From a virus, in IMG/VR virus record IMGVR_UViG_3300010370_000151, positions 1 to 30,846 of that record: a stretch of DNA of 30,846 nt; one strand, written 5' to 3'. The translations under genes and the position numbers were made by a program. Below are positions 1-7,655 of the stretch, piece after piece. Below the pieces are notes generated by a model that ran no database searches, was not told the DNA's origin, and worked only from the letters and a program-made list of their open reading frames with translations. The number at the start of each line of letters is the position of its first letter. Within the stretch, counting starts at the first letter, position 1.

Positions 1-1057
1 CTATAAAACCTAAAGAAGTTAATATATTTGCACCAATATTAGCATTTGAGCCACCTCCAATTCTATATCTAACAAACATTGTTGTATTGGGTTTAGGTAT
101 TTCACCTAAAGCAATACTGTTAAAATAATTTGATATTTGTAATACGTAAGGATTATTTGTGTAACTTAACAAATATTGTTCATCAGAAAATCCTGAACCA
201 AATGTTAGTTTACAAAAACCGGTATCAGTATATTCTTTTAAAAATTTTCTAGTGACTTTTAACCACATACCAGGTTTTATTCCACTATTATCCGTATTTC
301 TTAACTGATTTGGCACGAAAACTTTATCTTCAGCTAATGAATCTACCTCATACCATCTTTGTCCAATATCCAAAAATTCCTCAGTAGTCGGGTTAGTTGT
401 TAAACCAACACCATCTTTTATTAAAATAGATTCAACAGAAACAACATTTGTATCTGGTAATATAACTTCTAAAAATGGAATTGCGTCAGTTGTATTTATT
501 GATTTTTTAAAAATTTTTGTAACACCATTAGATACTATTTCACGTTTTATTAATGTGTAACTAATAACTCTACCGTTACTATCAAAATTAGGGAAAAATC
601 TTCTATTTTCTATACCACCACTACTAAAAGGTGATGAAAAATCAATATCATCAATTGTTTCAAAAGTTTGTCCACCGCCAACAACTTGTGAACCATATCT
701 AATTATAGGTGCGTATCTAATATCGAAAGTATCACCAAAAACTGGAAGGGTAACTGCGAAATCAACTATAGTTACAGCAGATCTTTTACCAGGGATTTTA
801 AGACCTAAAGTTCTTGCTATATTCATAACAGAACGACGTTCTTGTGCGTAATCAATTTGAGTTTCATTGAACATACGGTCTGTATGGTATGACAACATAT
901 CGGAAACAGCCGCATTTAACTCAATTAACATGTTACCTATAGAAGCGTCATTAAAGTCATTATATAATTCTGGGTAAAAATGTTTTACGTAGTTTATTAA
1001 TTCAGTACGTACATCTAAGAAGTTACGTGCAAAATAATTTATTTTTTTCTCTGCCAT
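1..1057 (-). CDS. Baseplate wedge protein, T4 gp6 / phage gpJ-like (3' part outside window)
   Basis: The frame opens with ATG at 1057-1055 (MAEKKINYFARNFLDVRTEL) and stays open for 352 codons to the left edge, so the C-terminal part is missing. By family knowledge, gp6/gpJ proteins build the wedge ring of contractile-tail baseplates. Visible family features are the N-terminal helical stretch followed by YNDFNDASIGNMLIELNAAV and an SYHTDRMFNETQ segment near residues 50-75, the usual start of T4-like gp6 and related J proteins. The gene lies 12 bases downstream of the gp25-like gene, the standard gpW/gp25-then-gpJ order. The start follows an A/T-only leader with no Shine-Dalgarno, as in neighbouring genes. 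Family assignment is fairly sure; which T4 protein it matches most closely is inferred. Confidence 0.82.
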   Translation of the reverse strand, partial: MAEKKINYFARNFLDVRTELINYVKHFYPELYNDFNDASIGNMLIELNAAVSDMLSYHTDRMFNETQIDYAQERRSVMNIARTLGLKIPGKRSAVTIVDFAVTLPVFGDTFDIRYAPIIRYGSQVVGGGQTFETIDDIDFSSPFSSGGIENRRFFPNFDSNGRVISYTLIKREIVSNGVTKIFKKSINTTDAIPFLEVILPDTNVVSVESILIKDGVGLTTNPTTEEFLDIGQRWYEVDSLAEDKVFVPNQLRNTDNSGIKPGMWLKVTRKFLKEYTDTGFCKLTFGSGFSDEQYLLSYTNNPYVLQISNYFNSIALGEIPKPNTTMFVRYRIGGGSNANIGANILTSLGFI

Positions 1058-1069
1058 TTTATTATTTTT

Positions 1070-1456
1070 TTATAATTCTAATTCTACAAAGTCAGCAGAC
1101 TGAAAAGCTGCAAAAGTTGCAATGTAATCTAACCTCACAACAACAGCGTGTCTGTCAGTTTCTGAAGGTGTCACAGTTAATTGTGTTACATTCAAATTTG
1201 GTATGAATTTTTTTATAGCTTCACTTATTTCTAATCTAATCGCATTAGCTGAAGGTTGGTCATTTGGTTCAAAGATATATTGTCTTAAATTAGCACCAAA
1301 ATCTGGTAAGTAAAGTCTTTCTCCTTTATTTGTTAAAAGTAAATGTATTAAATCTGATTTTATTGCACGTTTAGCTTCAGTGCTCATTCTCAAGAATTTA
1401 CCTTCTGGATCATCTTGAAACGGAAAATCAATATTTATATAACTTTTTTGTGCCAT
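1070..1456 (-). CDS. 25: Baseplate wedge protein, gpW/gp25 family
   Basis: The product has 128 residues, the normal size for T4 gp25, a baseplate wedge subunit that contacts the sheath. The pattern is typical: a short N-terminal strand (INIDFPF), then a helix with KRAIKSDLIHLLLTNKGERL, then YLPDFGANLRQYIFEPND (residues about 50-67) and an amphipathic helix with EISEAIKKF. GER-x4-P-x-FG is the family signature. The start codon at 1456-1454 is preceded by AAAAA, with an ATATTTAT octamer 9 bases upstream. The preceding replication operon ends at a terminator just upstream, so this gene probably begins a separate late unit with the gp6-like gene. The start codon also forms one arm of a 15-bp inverted repeat, described separately. 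Confidence 0.92.
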   Translation of the reverse strand: MAQKSYINIDFPFQDDPEGKFLRMSTEAKRAIKSDLIHLLLTNKGERLYLPDFGANLRQYIFEPNDQPSANAIRLEISEAIKKFIPNLNVTQLTVTPSETDRHAVVVRLDYIATFAAFQSADFVELEL

Positions 1457-1523
1457 TTTTTATTTATAAATATCTGATTTTAAAATTTACTATTAAATTT
1501 TAAAAACTAAATGGCACAAAAAA
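1444..1523 (-). repeat. 15-bp perfect inverted repeat burying the gp25 start codon
   Basis: AAATGGCACAAAAAA at 1509-1523 is the exact reverse complement of 1444-1458, with a 50-base A/T-rich loop. In minus-strand RNA the 5' arm would pair with the gp25 ATG and its next four codons. The 5' arm shares its U run with the terminator at 1520-1543. The ATATTTAT octamer lies in the loop, so RNA started there would lack the 5' arm. The repeat is seen directly; the regulatory role is inferred. Confidence 0.75.
1466..1473 (-). promoter_or_regulatory. ATATTTAT octamer upstream of gp25, candidate late promoter element
   Basis: Minus-strand ATATTTAT ends 9 bases before the gp25 start codon. The same octamer stands 15-18 bases before three other starts in the window (9603, 24864, 29402). 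This copy lies closer to its ATG, so a transcript from it would have almost no leader. Overlapping bases also read TATAAATA (1461-1468), the T4 late promoter core, on the minus strand. No transcription data; role inferred. Confidence 0.4.
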
Positions 1524-1543
1524 ACCCTCCGAAGAGGGTTTTT
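1520..1543 (-). terminator. Rho-independent terminator ending the replication operon
   Basis: The stem pairs 1520-1529 with 1534-1543 (AAAAACCCTC against GAGGGTTTTT) around loop CGAA, which reads TTCG on the minus strand, a stable tetraloop. On the minus strand it ends in a run of seven T. It stands between the reductase gene and gp25. The A run on the other side could make it work on plus-strand RNA too. Confidence 0.85.
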
Positions 1544-1544
1544 C

Positions 1545-1655
1545 TTATCCATAATTTTTACGTATTTCGTAGAAAGCTGATAATATTTGTTGAGTTAAAG
1601 TTATATTGGGTCCCCAATTAATTTTTATCTCACTTTTTTTGGATTGTTTGTTTTT
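1545..1655 (-). other. 36-codon open frame directly after, and in frame with, the reductase stop codon
   Basis: After the reductase TGA (1658-1656) the same frame stays open for 36 codons to TAA at 1547-1545, just before the terminator. The translation contains KINWGPNITLTQQILSAFYE and then IRKNYG, which looks more like protein than random A/T-rich DNA. It has no ATG, GTG or TTG start in frame. It could be a short gene with an unusual start (ATA or ATT), a decayed gene end, a stop-codon readthrough tail, or chance. At this base composition a random run of this length is not rare. Confidence 0.25.
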
Positions 1656-3515
1656 TCAAACAACAACACATCCATCAGCTCCACAAGCTACTTCACCTGA
1701 AAGATTGGTATTATCATCCAATTCGATTACCCTTGTTAAATCAACATTAGTCAAGGACTTCATTAATTCATGATATTTTTCTTCGGTGATATCTTCAAAA
1801 GGAGCTTGTGTATAAGTTCCACCATTATAAGGCAACACTGACAATCCGTTATAATAATCTTTGTTGTCCCACATCCATTCACCAACAGATTCCCATTCAT
1901 CTTCTTTAATAGAAATTGTAGCTGATACATTGTGTGTATTAGAACCACTTCTGTGACCACCTTTTACCCATTCCTGAGAAACTTTTTTAACCCTTTCCAA
2001 AATTTGGAAAACTGCTTCTGTTCTCAAAATAGAATCTTTAGGGGCTTTTTGTGGGATTGAGATAACAGCTGTATCGTGTGGACGGAAATATTCATCTTCT
2101 ACAAGTTCAGGATGATTAACATACAAGTAACTGTAAATAGATTCGTTTTTACCAACTCGGATACGACGGATATAGTAATCATTGTGCCATGCATGAATCC
2201 CAGATGAGGTTCCAAGAACCAAAGAAGAAGTTCCAGATGGTTTCACAGTTGTACAACGAGCTGCTTTATTAATTCTAATTAAAGACGCAACTCTTTCGTT
2301 TTCTTCTTTTGAAATTTTAGCTGCTTTCTTCATATCGTAATTCAAAACAACACCAGAACCAATACCTGTCATACCGACACCGATAAGAGCTTCTTTTTCG
2401 GTTGTTTTTTTCCAAACATCACGTAGATAGTGGAAATCAGTATAACCAGCTTGTAATGTACCAATAAAGGTTGCTGCTTTTACTCTTTCTTCAAAATCTT
2501 CTTGTGATTCAATATCACTAGCGTTAATTTCACAAAGATTACAGAATTGATTTGGACGAAGAGCAATTTCACAACATGGGTTAGTTCCCCAATCTTTATC
2601 ATTTGTTAAATAAATTCCAGGTTCACCTGAACCACTTAATTCAATACGTTTCCACAAATCTGCAAAGAATTCTTTGGTTACTTTGTGACGAAGTAGTACG
2701 GCTGAGTTGTTTGCTCTTCCTCTTTGTGGGTTGTTTTCCCACCAGTTACCTGATTTACAAGAAATCATTTCATCATCATCAGCTGAGAATAAACTAATCA
2801 AAGCTGCTCGACGAATACCACCTGCTAATACTGCATCTGCGATATAACAAACAATATCATGAACTTCAATAGGAGACAATTTTTCACTATCTTCTTTGTT
2901 ATCCAAAACTTTTTTAATGTTATGGAGACAATCTTTAAGTGGTTGAGGACCTGGGGCTTTACCACCTGAAGTTACCAATCTTGCTCCTTTTGGACGAATG
3001 TCTGAAAAATCAAATATTGGTGTTGATGACTTGAAACCAAAATAAGATTCCATAAGTACTTTGATAGCGTCAGCCCATCCTTCAATAGAATCACCAATAA
3101 GGTATCTTCTAGTTCTGTTTGGGTTTGGTTTCTTTATTTCTGGTAATTTATCAACGTGGTGTTTTTGTACTGAATAACCAACACCTGTACCACCTAACAA
3201 CAAAAACATAGTTTCTGCAAAAGCGTCAGGGTGGTCAACTGGCATATAAGCACAATTGTAAATTCTATTTGGGCTTATTTCAATTGGTTTACCGCCAAAT
3301 TGTAAACTACGCATTGATGGAAGAACTTTTTTATCGTAAACCAATTGATAAACTTTTTCAATTTCTTCTTTAAGTTGTGGGTACTTTCTTTGGTGCATCT
3401 CTTTGTTTCGGGTCACCAATTCTTCCCAAGTTTCTCTTCTGTTTAACTCTGGAACGTACTTTGCGTACTTCATGTAGACAGTAATGTCTGAGAGTATTTT
3501 GTTTGAAATCTCCAT
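1656..3515 (-). CDS. nrdJ: Adenosylcobalamin-dependent (class II) ribonucleoside-triphosphate reductase
   Basis: This enzyme reduces ribonucleotides to deoxyribonucleotides using a cobalamin-generated radical, with no small subunit and no oxygen need. The 619 residues carry the whole cysteine set of the Lactobacillus-type monomeric enzyme: C88 (IYNCAY), C314 in NPCCEI (thiyl-radical position) with N312 and E316, C325 eleven residues later (QFCNLC), and C611/C616 near the C terminus (VACGADGC), the pair that re-reduces the active site. The spacings 314-325 and 611-616 match C408/C419 and C731/C736 of Lactobacillus RTPR. PSGTSS near residue 427 and the GGTGVGYSVQ loop near 108 also fit. It is last in the replication operon, 25 bases after the helicase, so it would supply precursors for phage DNA synthesis. 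The host or its surroundings must supply cobalamin. Confidence 0.93.
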   Translation of the reverse strand: MEISNKILSDITVYMKYAKYVPELNRRETWEELVTRNKEMHQRKYPQLKEEIEKVYQLVYDKKVLPSMRSLQFGGKPIEISPNRIYNCAYMPVDHPDAFAETMFLLLGGTGVGYSVQKHHVDKLPEIKKPNPNRTRRYLIGDSIEGWADAIKVLMESYFGFKSSTPIFDFSDIRPKGARLVTSGGKAPGPQPLKDCLHNIKKVLDNKEDSEKLSPIEVHDIVCYIADAVLAGGIRRAALISLFSADDDEMISCKSGNWWENNPQRGRANNSAVLLRHKVTKEFFADLWKRIELSGSGEPGIYLTNDKDWGTNPCCEIALRPNQFCNLCEINASDIESQEDFEERVKAATFIGTLQAGYTDFHYLRDVWKKTTEKEALIGVGMTGIGSGVVLNYDMKKAAKISKEENERVASLIRINKAARCTTVKPSGTSSLVLGTSSGIHAWHNDYYIRRIRVGKNESIYSYLYVNHPELVEDEYFRPHDTAVISIPQKAPKDSILRTEAVFQILERVKKVSQEWVKGGHRSGSNTHNVSATISIKEDEWESVGEWMWDNKDYYNGLSVLPYNGGTYTQAPFEDITEEKYHELMKSLTNVDLTRVIELDDNTNLSGEVACGADGCVVV

Positions 3516-3540
3516 TTTTTAATTTTTATTAAGTTATTAA

Positions 3541-4926
3541 TTATTTTCCTTTTTGTAACTCTTTTGCTCTTTGTATTCTTTCACGAACATGACTTTCTTT
3601 TTTATCTTCTTGTTTCTTTTCATAACCTAAGAAAGTTTGTGAACTATCGGTATCAATATGAACTTTTCCGTTGTCAAAAGTACAATCGTCAAAGATAACA
3701 CCATCTTTACCAAAACGTGATTTTAAAACTGCTATTGTTGCTCTACCAGCCTCTTTTTGTGGTAATGTTCTCGCAATTGACATAATGAAATGTCCGATTT
3801 GTGCCTTTTTAATGGAACCACCCATTTGGTCTCCTGTGACAACATCGGAACTAATTGAGCTTCTATTACCTTGTACTGCCGTCCAACCAACAATTCCAAA
3901 TTCATTTAACATAGATTCAAATCCACGCATTACGTTACCTTCACCCGACCATTCGTCAGAATAAATTTTTGATGATTCAACACAATCTATGTAATCTAAA
4001 ACAACTAAATCTGGTTTAAATCCTTTTGAAATTTCATGTCTAACGAAAGATTTTATCGTCTGCATAGTTACACCTTCAGAAGAAAACTTTTTGATTTTTA
4101 AATCATTTGTTTTGTTTAAAGTCACTTCTTTGTGTTTTTGTAAGACTTCTTCTTTTCTTTCGGAAAGTTCATTTAATTCAATCCCAGACCAACATGCCAA
4201 ATGTTTTCTTTTAATAACATCAGGCATATCCTCAAAAACAATTTGTAAAACATTATAACCTAAGTTGTAAGCAGTGTTTGAAATTTTAGTTAAAATAGTT
4301 GTTTTTCCTGTCCCATAAGGAGCTAAAACAACACCGAGTTCACCTCTTGAAAGACCTCCATCTGTGAGTTCATCGACACCATTAATTCCAGTAGGGATTG
4401 GGTGTCTGAAGTCTTTCTCTAAAACTGCTTCAATATTTTCACTTATAGATGTTCCATCATCTTTTTCTGAACCAACGGAAAGTGCTTCACGTAAAATTTC
4501 TGCACACTTCTCGTAATTATCAAAATCACCATTATCGATAATTTTGTTAATTTTTTCATTTGCTTTTTTGAGTTCTTGTTGACGACAAAAATTTAAAGCT
4601 TTCTGTTGTACAAATGCCCAATCTTCAACTACCAACTCATTAATTTCTTTTAACATTTCAAAAACATAGTCCTGAGTGACTTTATCTTTAATTTCCATTC
4701 TTAAAACGGTTTCTAAAGTGTCAGCTGTTGGGACTTTTTCGTATTTCTCATAGTAGTCCTTAATTTGGGCTACTATGAGACGAAAATACTCATTGTCAAA
4801 ATACTTCGCATGTACGATGTCAATGATTCTTTCAGAGAATTTTTTGTTAGCTGGATGTAGGAGTTGATTAATTAGTTCTGTTTGAAACTTATAACCGAGA
4901 TAGCCTAAAGTAACGTTTTTTGTCAT
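3541..4926 (-). CDS. 41: Replicative DNA helicase, DnaB / T4 gp41-like
   Basis: The 461 residues match the size and two-part layout of T4 gp41: an N-terminal helical domain (about 1-160) and a RecA-like motor. The motor shows Walker A APYGTGKT (residues 202-209), Walker B DLVVLDYID (about 306-314), a sensor glutamine in VQGNR (Q352), and KSRFGKDG (about 402-409), as in DnaB-type helicases. It would form the hexameric ring unwinding DNA at the phage fork and load with help from a primase or loader not present in this window. It follows the duplicated 140-residue gene after 44 bases; that gap holds a TATTTAT element, so a secondary start of transcription is possible. The C terminus is rich in Lys and Glu (KKQEDKKES). 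Confidence 0.9.
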   Translation of the reverse strand: MTKNVTLGYLGYKFQTELINQLLHPANKKFSERIIDIVHAKYFDNEYFRLIVAQIKDYYEKYEKVPTADTLETVLRMEIKDKVTQDYVFEMLKEINELVVEDWAFVQQKALNFCRQQELKKANEKINKIIDNGDFDNYEKCAEILREALSVGSEKDDGTSISENIEAVLEKDFRHPIPTGINGVDELTDGGLSRGELGVVLAPYGTGKTTILTKISNTAYNLGYNVLQIVFEDMPDVIKRKHLACWSGIELNELSERKEEVLQKHKEVTLNKTNDLKIKKFSSEGVTMQTIKSFVRHEISKGFKPDLVVLDYIDCVESSKIYSDEWSGEGNVMRGFESMLNEFGIVGWTAVQGNRSSISSDVVTGDQMGGSIKKAQIGHFIMSIARTLPQKEAGRATIAVLKSRFGKDGVIFDDCTFDNGKVHIDTDSSQTFLGYEKKQEDKKESHVRERIQRAKELQKGK

Positions 4927-4944
4927 TTCAAATCTTATTATTCT

Positions 4945-4951
4945 ATAAATA
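4945..4951 (-). promoter_or_regulatory. TATTTAT element upstream of the helicase gene
   Basis: The minus strand reads CTATTTATAG in the only sizeable gap inside the replication operon (4927-4970). The element ends 18 bases before the helicase start, the same distance as the octamer copy before the 24864 start. It matches seven of the eight octamer positions. Promoter activity is inferred only from position. Confidence 0.22.
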
Positions 4952-4970
4952 GAGCAAAGTATTTCTTAGT

Positions 4971-5393
4971 TTAGTATTCCACAGAAATATTTTCTTGTCC
5001 TAAAGTTTCTTGAATGTGGTTTATAATTTTAGGTATTAAATCTCTAATATCAACGCTATATCTAACTCTTTGTGGATAAACATTACCAGTAAATCTTCTA
5101 GCTGCAACTATCTTTTCATCGATTCTAATTTCGAAATCAAAAATGTCTTCTTTTTCGTAAATAGAAGTTCTATTTATTTGTTCTGGGTCTTGAATACCGT
5201 ATGGGTTAAATTGATTCCAAATATAATCAATTGCCTTGTCTTTTAGATTATCTTGAATCATTTCAACACAATTATTAGCACAATACATAATGTCAAGTGA
5301 ACTAACAACTTTTTGGTTGAACTTTTTAACTGCGAAATACCTTTGGCAAATAATGTTACCGTTGATTCTAAGAATAAATTCGAATTTTTTCAT
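4971..5393 (-). CDS. Unknown 140-residue protein built from a tandem duplication
   Basis: I do not recognise a family. The protein is an internal duplication: residues 4-50 and 85-131 align without gaps over 47 positions with about 15 identities, including F-x-F-x-x-R-I, R-x-F, the Q-x-V core, S-x-DI and IQ-x-x-L. Each unit looks like two or three strands followed by a helix, which suggests a pseudo-dimer; the linker (51-84) is probably helical. There is no signal peptide or membrane segment. The start ATG overlaps the exonuclease stop by four bases (ATGA), so the two are translationally coupled. Its place between exonuclease and helicase suggests a replication accessory role, for instance helping load or regulate the helicase, but this is only context. 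Confidence 0.7.
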   Translation of the reverse strand: MKKFEFILRINGNIICQRYFAVKKFNQKVVSSLDIMYCANNCVEMIQDNLKDKAIDYIWNQFNPYGIQDPEQINRTSIYEKEDIFDFEIRIDEKIVAARRFTGNVYPQRVRYSVDIRDLIPKIINHIQETLGQENISVEY

Positions 5394-6412
5394 ATGTCTG
5401 ATTTTTTAAAATTTGTTTTTTCTTTTTTTGTTAACTTAATAAAGGGTTCTAGGAAACTTATATAACCGTTTTCACCACCAGGTAAAACATACATAACACC
5501 ATCTTCGAACATCATTTTTAAGACATTTTTATAATCTCTGCCTTCGGGATTTAAAGGTAAATTTATTAGATTTAAAACTTCTTCTTTTGCCTCATCGGTT
5601 AATAACGGTTGATGTAGGTCGATGATGATTTTGTTAATCTCATAAACATTACCTTTGTGTTTCCCTTTGGTTTTTCCTTCGATAATTGCATCAAATATCT
5701 TTAAATTTTTTTCTTCTTTCAAGCTTTTTGTTCTTTCCAGAATCTCTTCTAAAGTTACTTTTCTTTCTTTAATCTCAGGAAAATAATTTATGAGGGTTGT
5801 TTCTGATACACCTTCAATGCCTTTTATATTGTCAGTCGAACATCCTTCTATTATTTTCACTAAACCAGCATTCTCATAGTAATGTTCAAAATACCAGCCA
5901 TAGTTTCCAATACCAAGTAAGGTTTTTTTGTCTGCCAAATAAAGACTCACCTCTTCTGAAATTAATTGACAGAGGTCTCTATCATTTGTGTATATTATAA
6001 CTTCCTCATTTTGTTTCTTATTAAGAGCATAGTAAGCTAACAAATCATCCGATTCACAATCAGGATTTTCATATTGTCTGAGAAATAAATCTTCTGCGTA
6101 AGCTTTAACCCTTAATTTTTGAATTTCGTAGTTTTGGTCAAAGAAGGTTGGCCTATTGTTTTTATAATCGGGATAGTAATTTAGACGTAAATAACCTCCT
6201 CTTTCACCATCCCACATTATAATAACTTTATCAACGGTTAACTCAACAATTAATTTTCTAAGTGTTGCGTAAAATTGATATATACCACCAATATGTGTTT
6301 CTTTATAGAATAGATTTTTGGCTCCATTATAAGAACGTTTCATTAAAACGTTGCCATCAATAAGTAAAGTTTTGCTTTTGGTTTTTCTTTTAACCGTCTT
6401 AAGACCTGTCAT
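5390..6412 (-). CDS. rnh: 5'-3' exonuclease / flap endonuclease, T4 RNase H-like
   Basis: This is a PIN/FEN-type nuclease that would remove RNA primers from Okazaki fragments. The acidic metal-binding residues appear in order; numbered from an upstream ATG at 6439 they are D28 (LLIDGN), D77 (MWDGERGG), E129, D131 and D132 (ESDDLLAYYA), D153 and D155 (YTNDRDL) and D203 (STDNIKGIEG, the helix-hairpin-helix entry). The total of 340-349 residues is close to T4 RNase H (305). Two starts are possible. ATG at 6439 overlaps the previous gene by 41 bases; ATG at 6412 overlaps by 14 and precedes the basic stretch KTVKRKTKSK just before the first strand. I prefer 6412. It is coupled to the next gene through a 4-base overlap. 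Confidence 0.88.
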   Translation of the reverse strand: MTGLKTVKRKTKSKTLLIDGNVLMKRSYNGAKNLFYKETHIGGIYQFYATLRKLIVELTVDKVIIMWDGERGGYLRLNYYPDYKNNRPTFFDQNYEIQKLRVKAYAEDLFLRQYENPDCESDDLLAYYALNKKQNEEVIIYTNDRDLCQLISEEVSLYLADKKTLLGIGNYGWYFEHYYENAGLVKIIEGCSTDNIKGIEGVSETTLINYFPEIKERKVTLEEILERTKSLKEEKNLKIFDAIIEGKTKGKHKGNVYEINKIIIDLHQPLLTDEAKEEVLNLINLPLNPEGRDYKNVLKMMFEDGVMYVLPGGENGYISFLEPFIKLTKKEKTNFKKSDI

Positions 6413-6611
6413 TATCCATAAAATTAAATGGTTTGACAATTTGTTTTTCTGTTTCTTCGGTTAATATACCCAAGTGCTTTAATTCTTTAATAATGTTCCC
6501 TGAATAATGATCATGAAGATAATCTTTAATCATATCATGAATGATATGCTCCATTTCAGTTGAACGCATATTAGAAATTACTTCTTGATATTTGGACCAA
6601 TCTATTTTCAT
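6399..6611 (-). CDS. Unknown 70-residue protein between uvsX and the exonuclease
   Basis: I do not recognise this protein. It is short, mostly predicted helical, with many His and acidic residues in the middle (EHIIHDMIKDYLHDHYSG) and no Cys. It has no signal peptide or membrane segment. It starts at ATG 6611, sharing one base with the uvsX stop (TAATG), and its end overlaps the exonuclease start region, so it is translated as part of the operon. Tight coupling on both sides argues that it is real. Its position suggests an accessory factor for recombination or replication, but nothing in the sequence defines a function. Confidence 0.65.
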   Translation of the reverse strand: MKIDWSKYQEVISNMRSTEMEHIIHDMIKDYLHDHYSGNIIKELKHLGILTEETEKQIVKPFNFMDNDRS

Positions 6612-7645
6612 TATTCTATTTCACCAAATATTTGGAAATCATTTGCTTCCTCTTCTTCTAGAGCAAAATCTGAACCACCTGAAATACCTAACTTTTCTTT
6701 CCAAAAATCAGAGTACTGTTTTTTGTATTGTTCAACAGCTTCAGGTGTATCTTCGATATAACCGTGTGGTACAGCGATTATCTTACCATCTTTGTAACCC
6801 AAACCATTGACGTGGTTTTTAAGAACTGATATTTTAGTTCTAATACCAAAACCAACTTTTCTTTTATCTTTGGTTGCCATGATATGTGAGATACCTGATT
6901 TCTTTTGGTTACCGAACAAGAAAACCAAAGTAGATGCTAACCAAATAGCCTCACCACCTTTTGCTTTAATCTCTGGTTGTCCAAAAGGATTATCTGGTAA
7001 GTCAACCCAAGGTTGGTTTACAATAACCAAACTGTTTTCATACGGATAATCTTCTTTTTTAGATTTTGAAATACGACCACTGATACCTAAACCAATTTTA
7101 TCAGCCAAAGCAGATGCGTTATGCATTTTACCACCTTTACCTTCAAAGGTCATTTTACAAGGTACAGAACCAACTGAATCCCAGAAGAAAGCTAAACTAT
7201 GTGGTAGTTCTCCTTTTTCTTGAAGATTCAGAAGTTCATTCATATAGTCGGTGATTTCTTCAATATAATCAAAGTCATCACGGAAAAAGAAAAAACCTTC
7301 CCATTCTCCTTCAGCATTTTTTTCACACTGAAAACCTAATTCTTTTGCGTGGTCAAAAGACCATTTTCTTTCGGTAATAATAAAAACAGGAAGATGTCCT
7401 TTTTTCTGTGCGTCAGCAGCGGCTTTAATTAAAGCAGTTGTTTTAGAAGAGTTACTATGCCCTAAAAACATTGAAATCCCACAAGTCACAGGTCCTGGAA
7501 GACCACAAGCTTTATGAAAAGCTTCTCCACAATCAAAATATTGGGTTTCTTTATATTTGGTTTTAACACTGAACTTATTTTTCAAAGCGTCCAATGAAAA
7601 CTCTTTTTTACCAATAGATTTCTTTTTTTCTGTTTTTTCTGACAT
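6611..7645 (-). CDS. uvsX: RecA-family recombinase, T4 UvsX-like
   Basis: UvsX forms filaments on single-stranded DNA and drives strand exchange and recombination-dependent replication. The 344 residues show a Walker A-type loop LGHSNSSKTT (about 61-70, Lys68), Walker B LAFFWDSVGS (about 151-160), a QPWVDLPDNPFGQP loop near 211-224 and KAKGGEAIWLAST near 228-239, like the DNA-binding loop and following helix of RecA/UvsX. Serine rather than glycine precedes the P-loop Lys; T4 UvsX, as I recall it, also lacks that glycine, so this supports the family. The N-terminal 30 residues are basic. It lies 10 bases after the gp32-like gene, its functional partner in T4. Confidence 0.87.
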   Translation of the reverse strand: MSEKTEKKKSIGKKEFSLDALKNKFSVKTKYKETQYFDCGEAFHKACGLPGPVTCGISMFLGHSNSSKTTALIKAAADAQKKGHLPVFIITERKWSFDHAKELGFQCEKNAEGEWEGFFFFRDDFDYIEEITDYMNELLNLQEKGELPHSLAFFWDSVGSVPCKMTFEGKGGKMHNASALADKIGLGISGRISKSKKEDYPYENSLVIVNQPWVDLPDNPFGQPEIKAKGGEAIWLASTLVFLFGNQKKSGISHIMATKDKRKVGFGIRTKISVLKNHVNGLGYKDGKIIAVPHGYIEDTPEAVEQYKKQYSDFWKEKLGISGGSDFALEEEEANDFQIFGEIE

Positions 7646-7655
7646 AACTTAAATA

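Noticed and set aside
1461-1468. TATAAATA on the minus strand as a classical T4 late promoter for gp25
   Set aside because: It ends four bases before the ATG, so RNA would begin at or inside the gene, and the same exact core is not found before the other starts; the overlapping ATATTTAT is the shared element.
6413-6439. ATG at 6439 as start of the exonuclease
   Set aside because: It would add nine residues and a 41-base overlap with the upstream gene; ATG 6412 gives a shorter overlap. Not excluded.
7428-7463. Loss-of-function P-loop in the UvsX-like protein (Ser instead of Gly before Lys)
   Set aside because: The T4 UvsX P-loop, as I recall it, also lacks that glycine, so this is a family trait rather than a defect.
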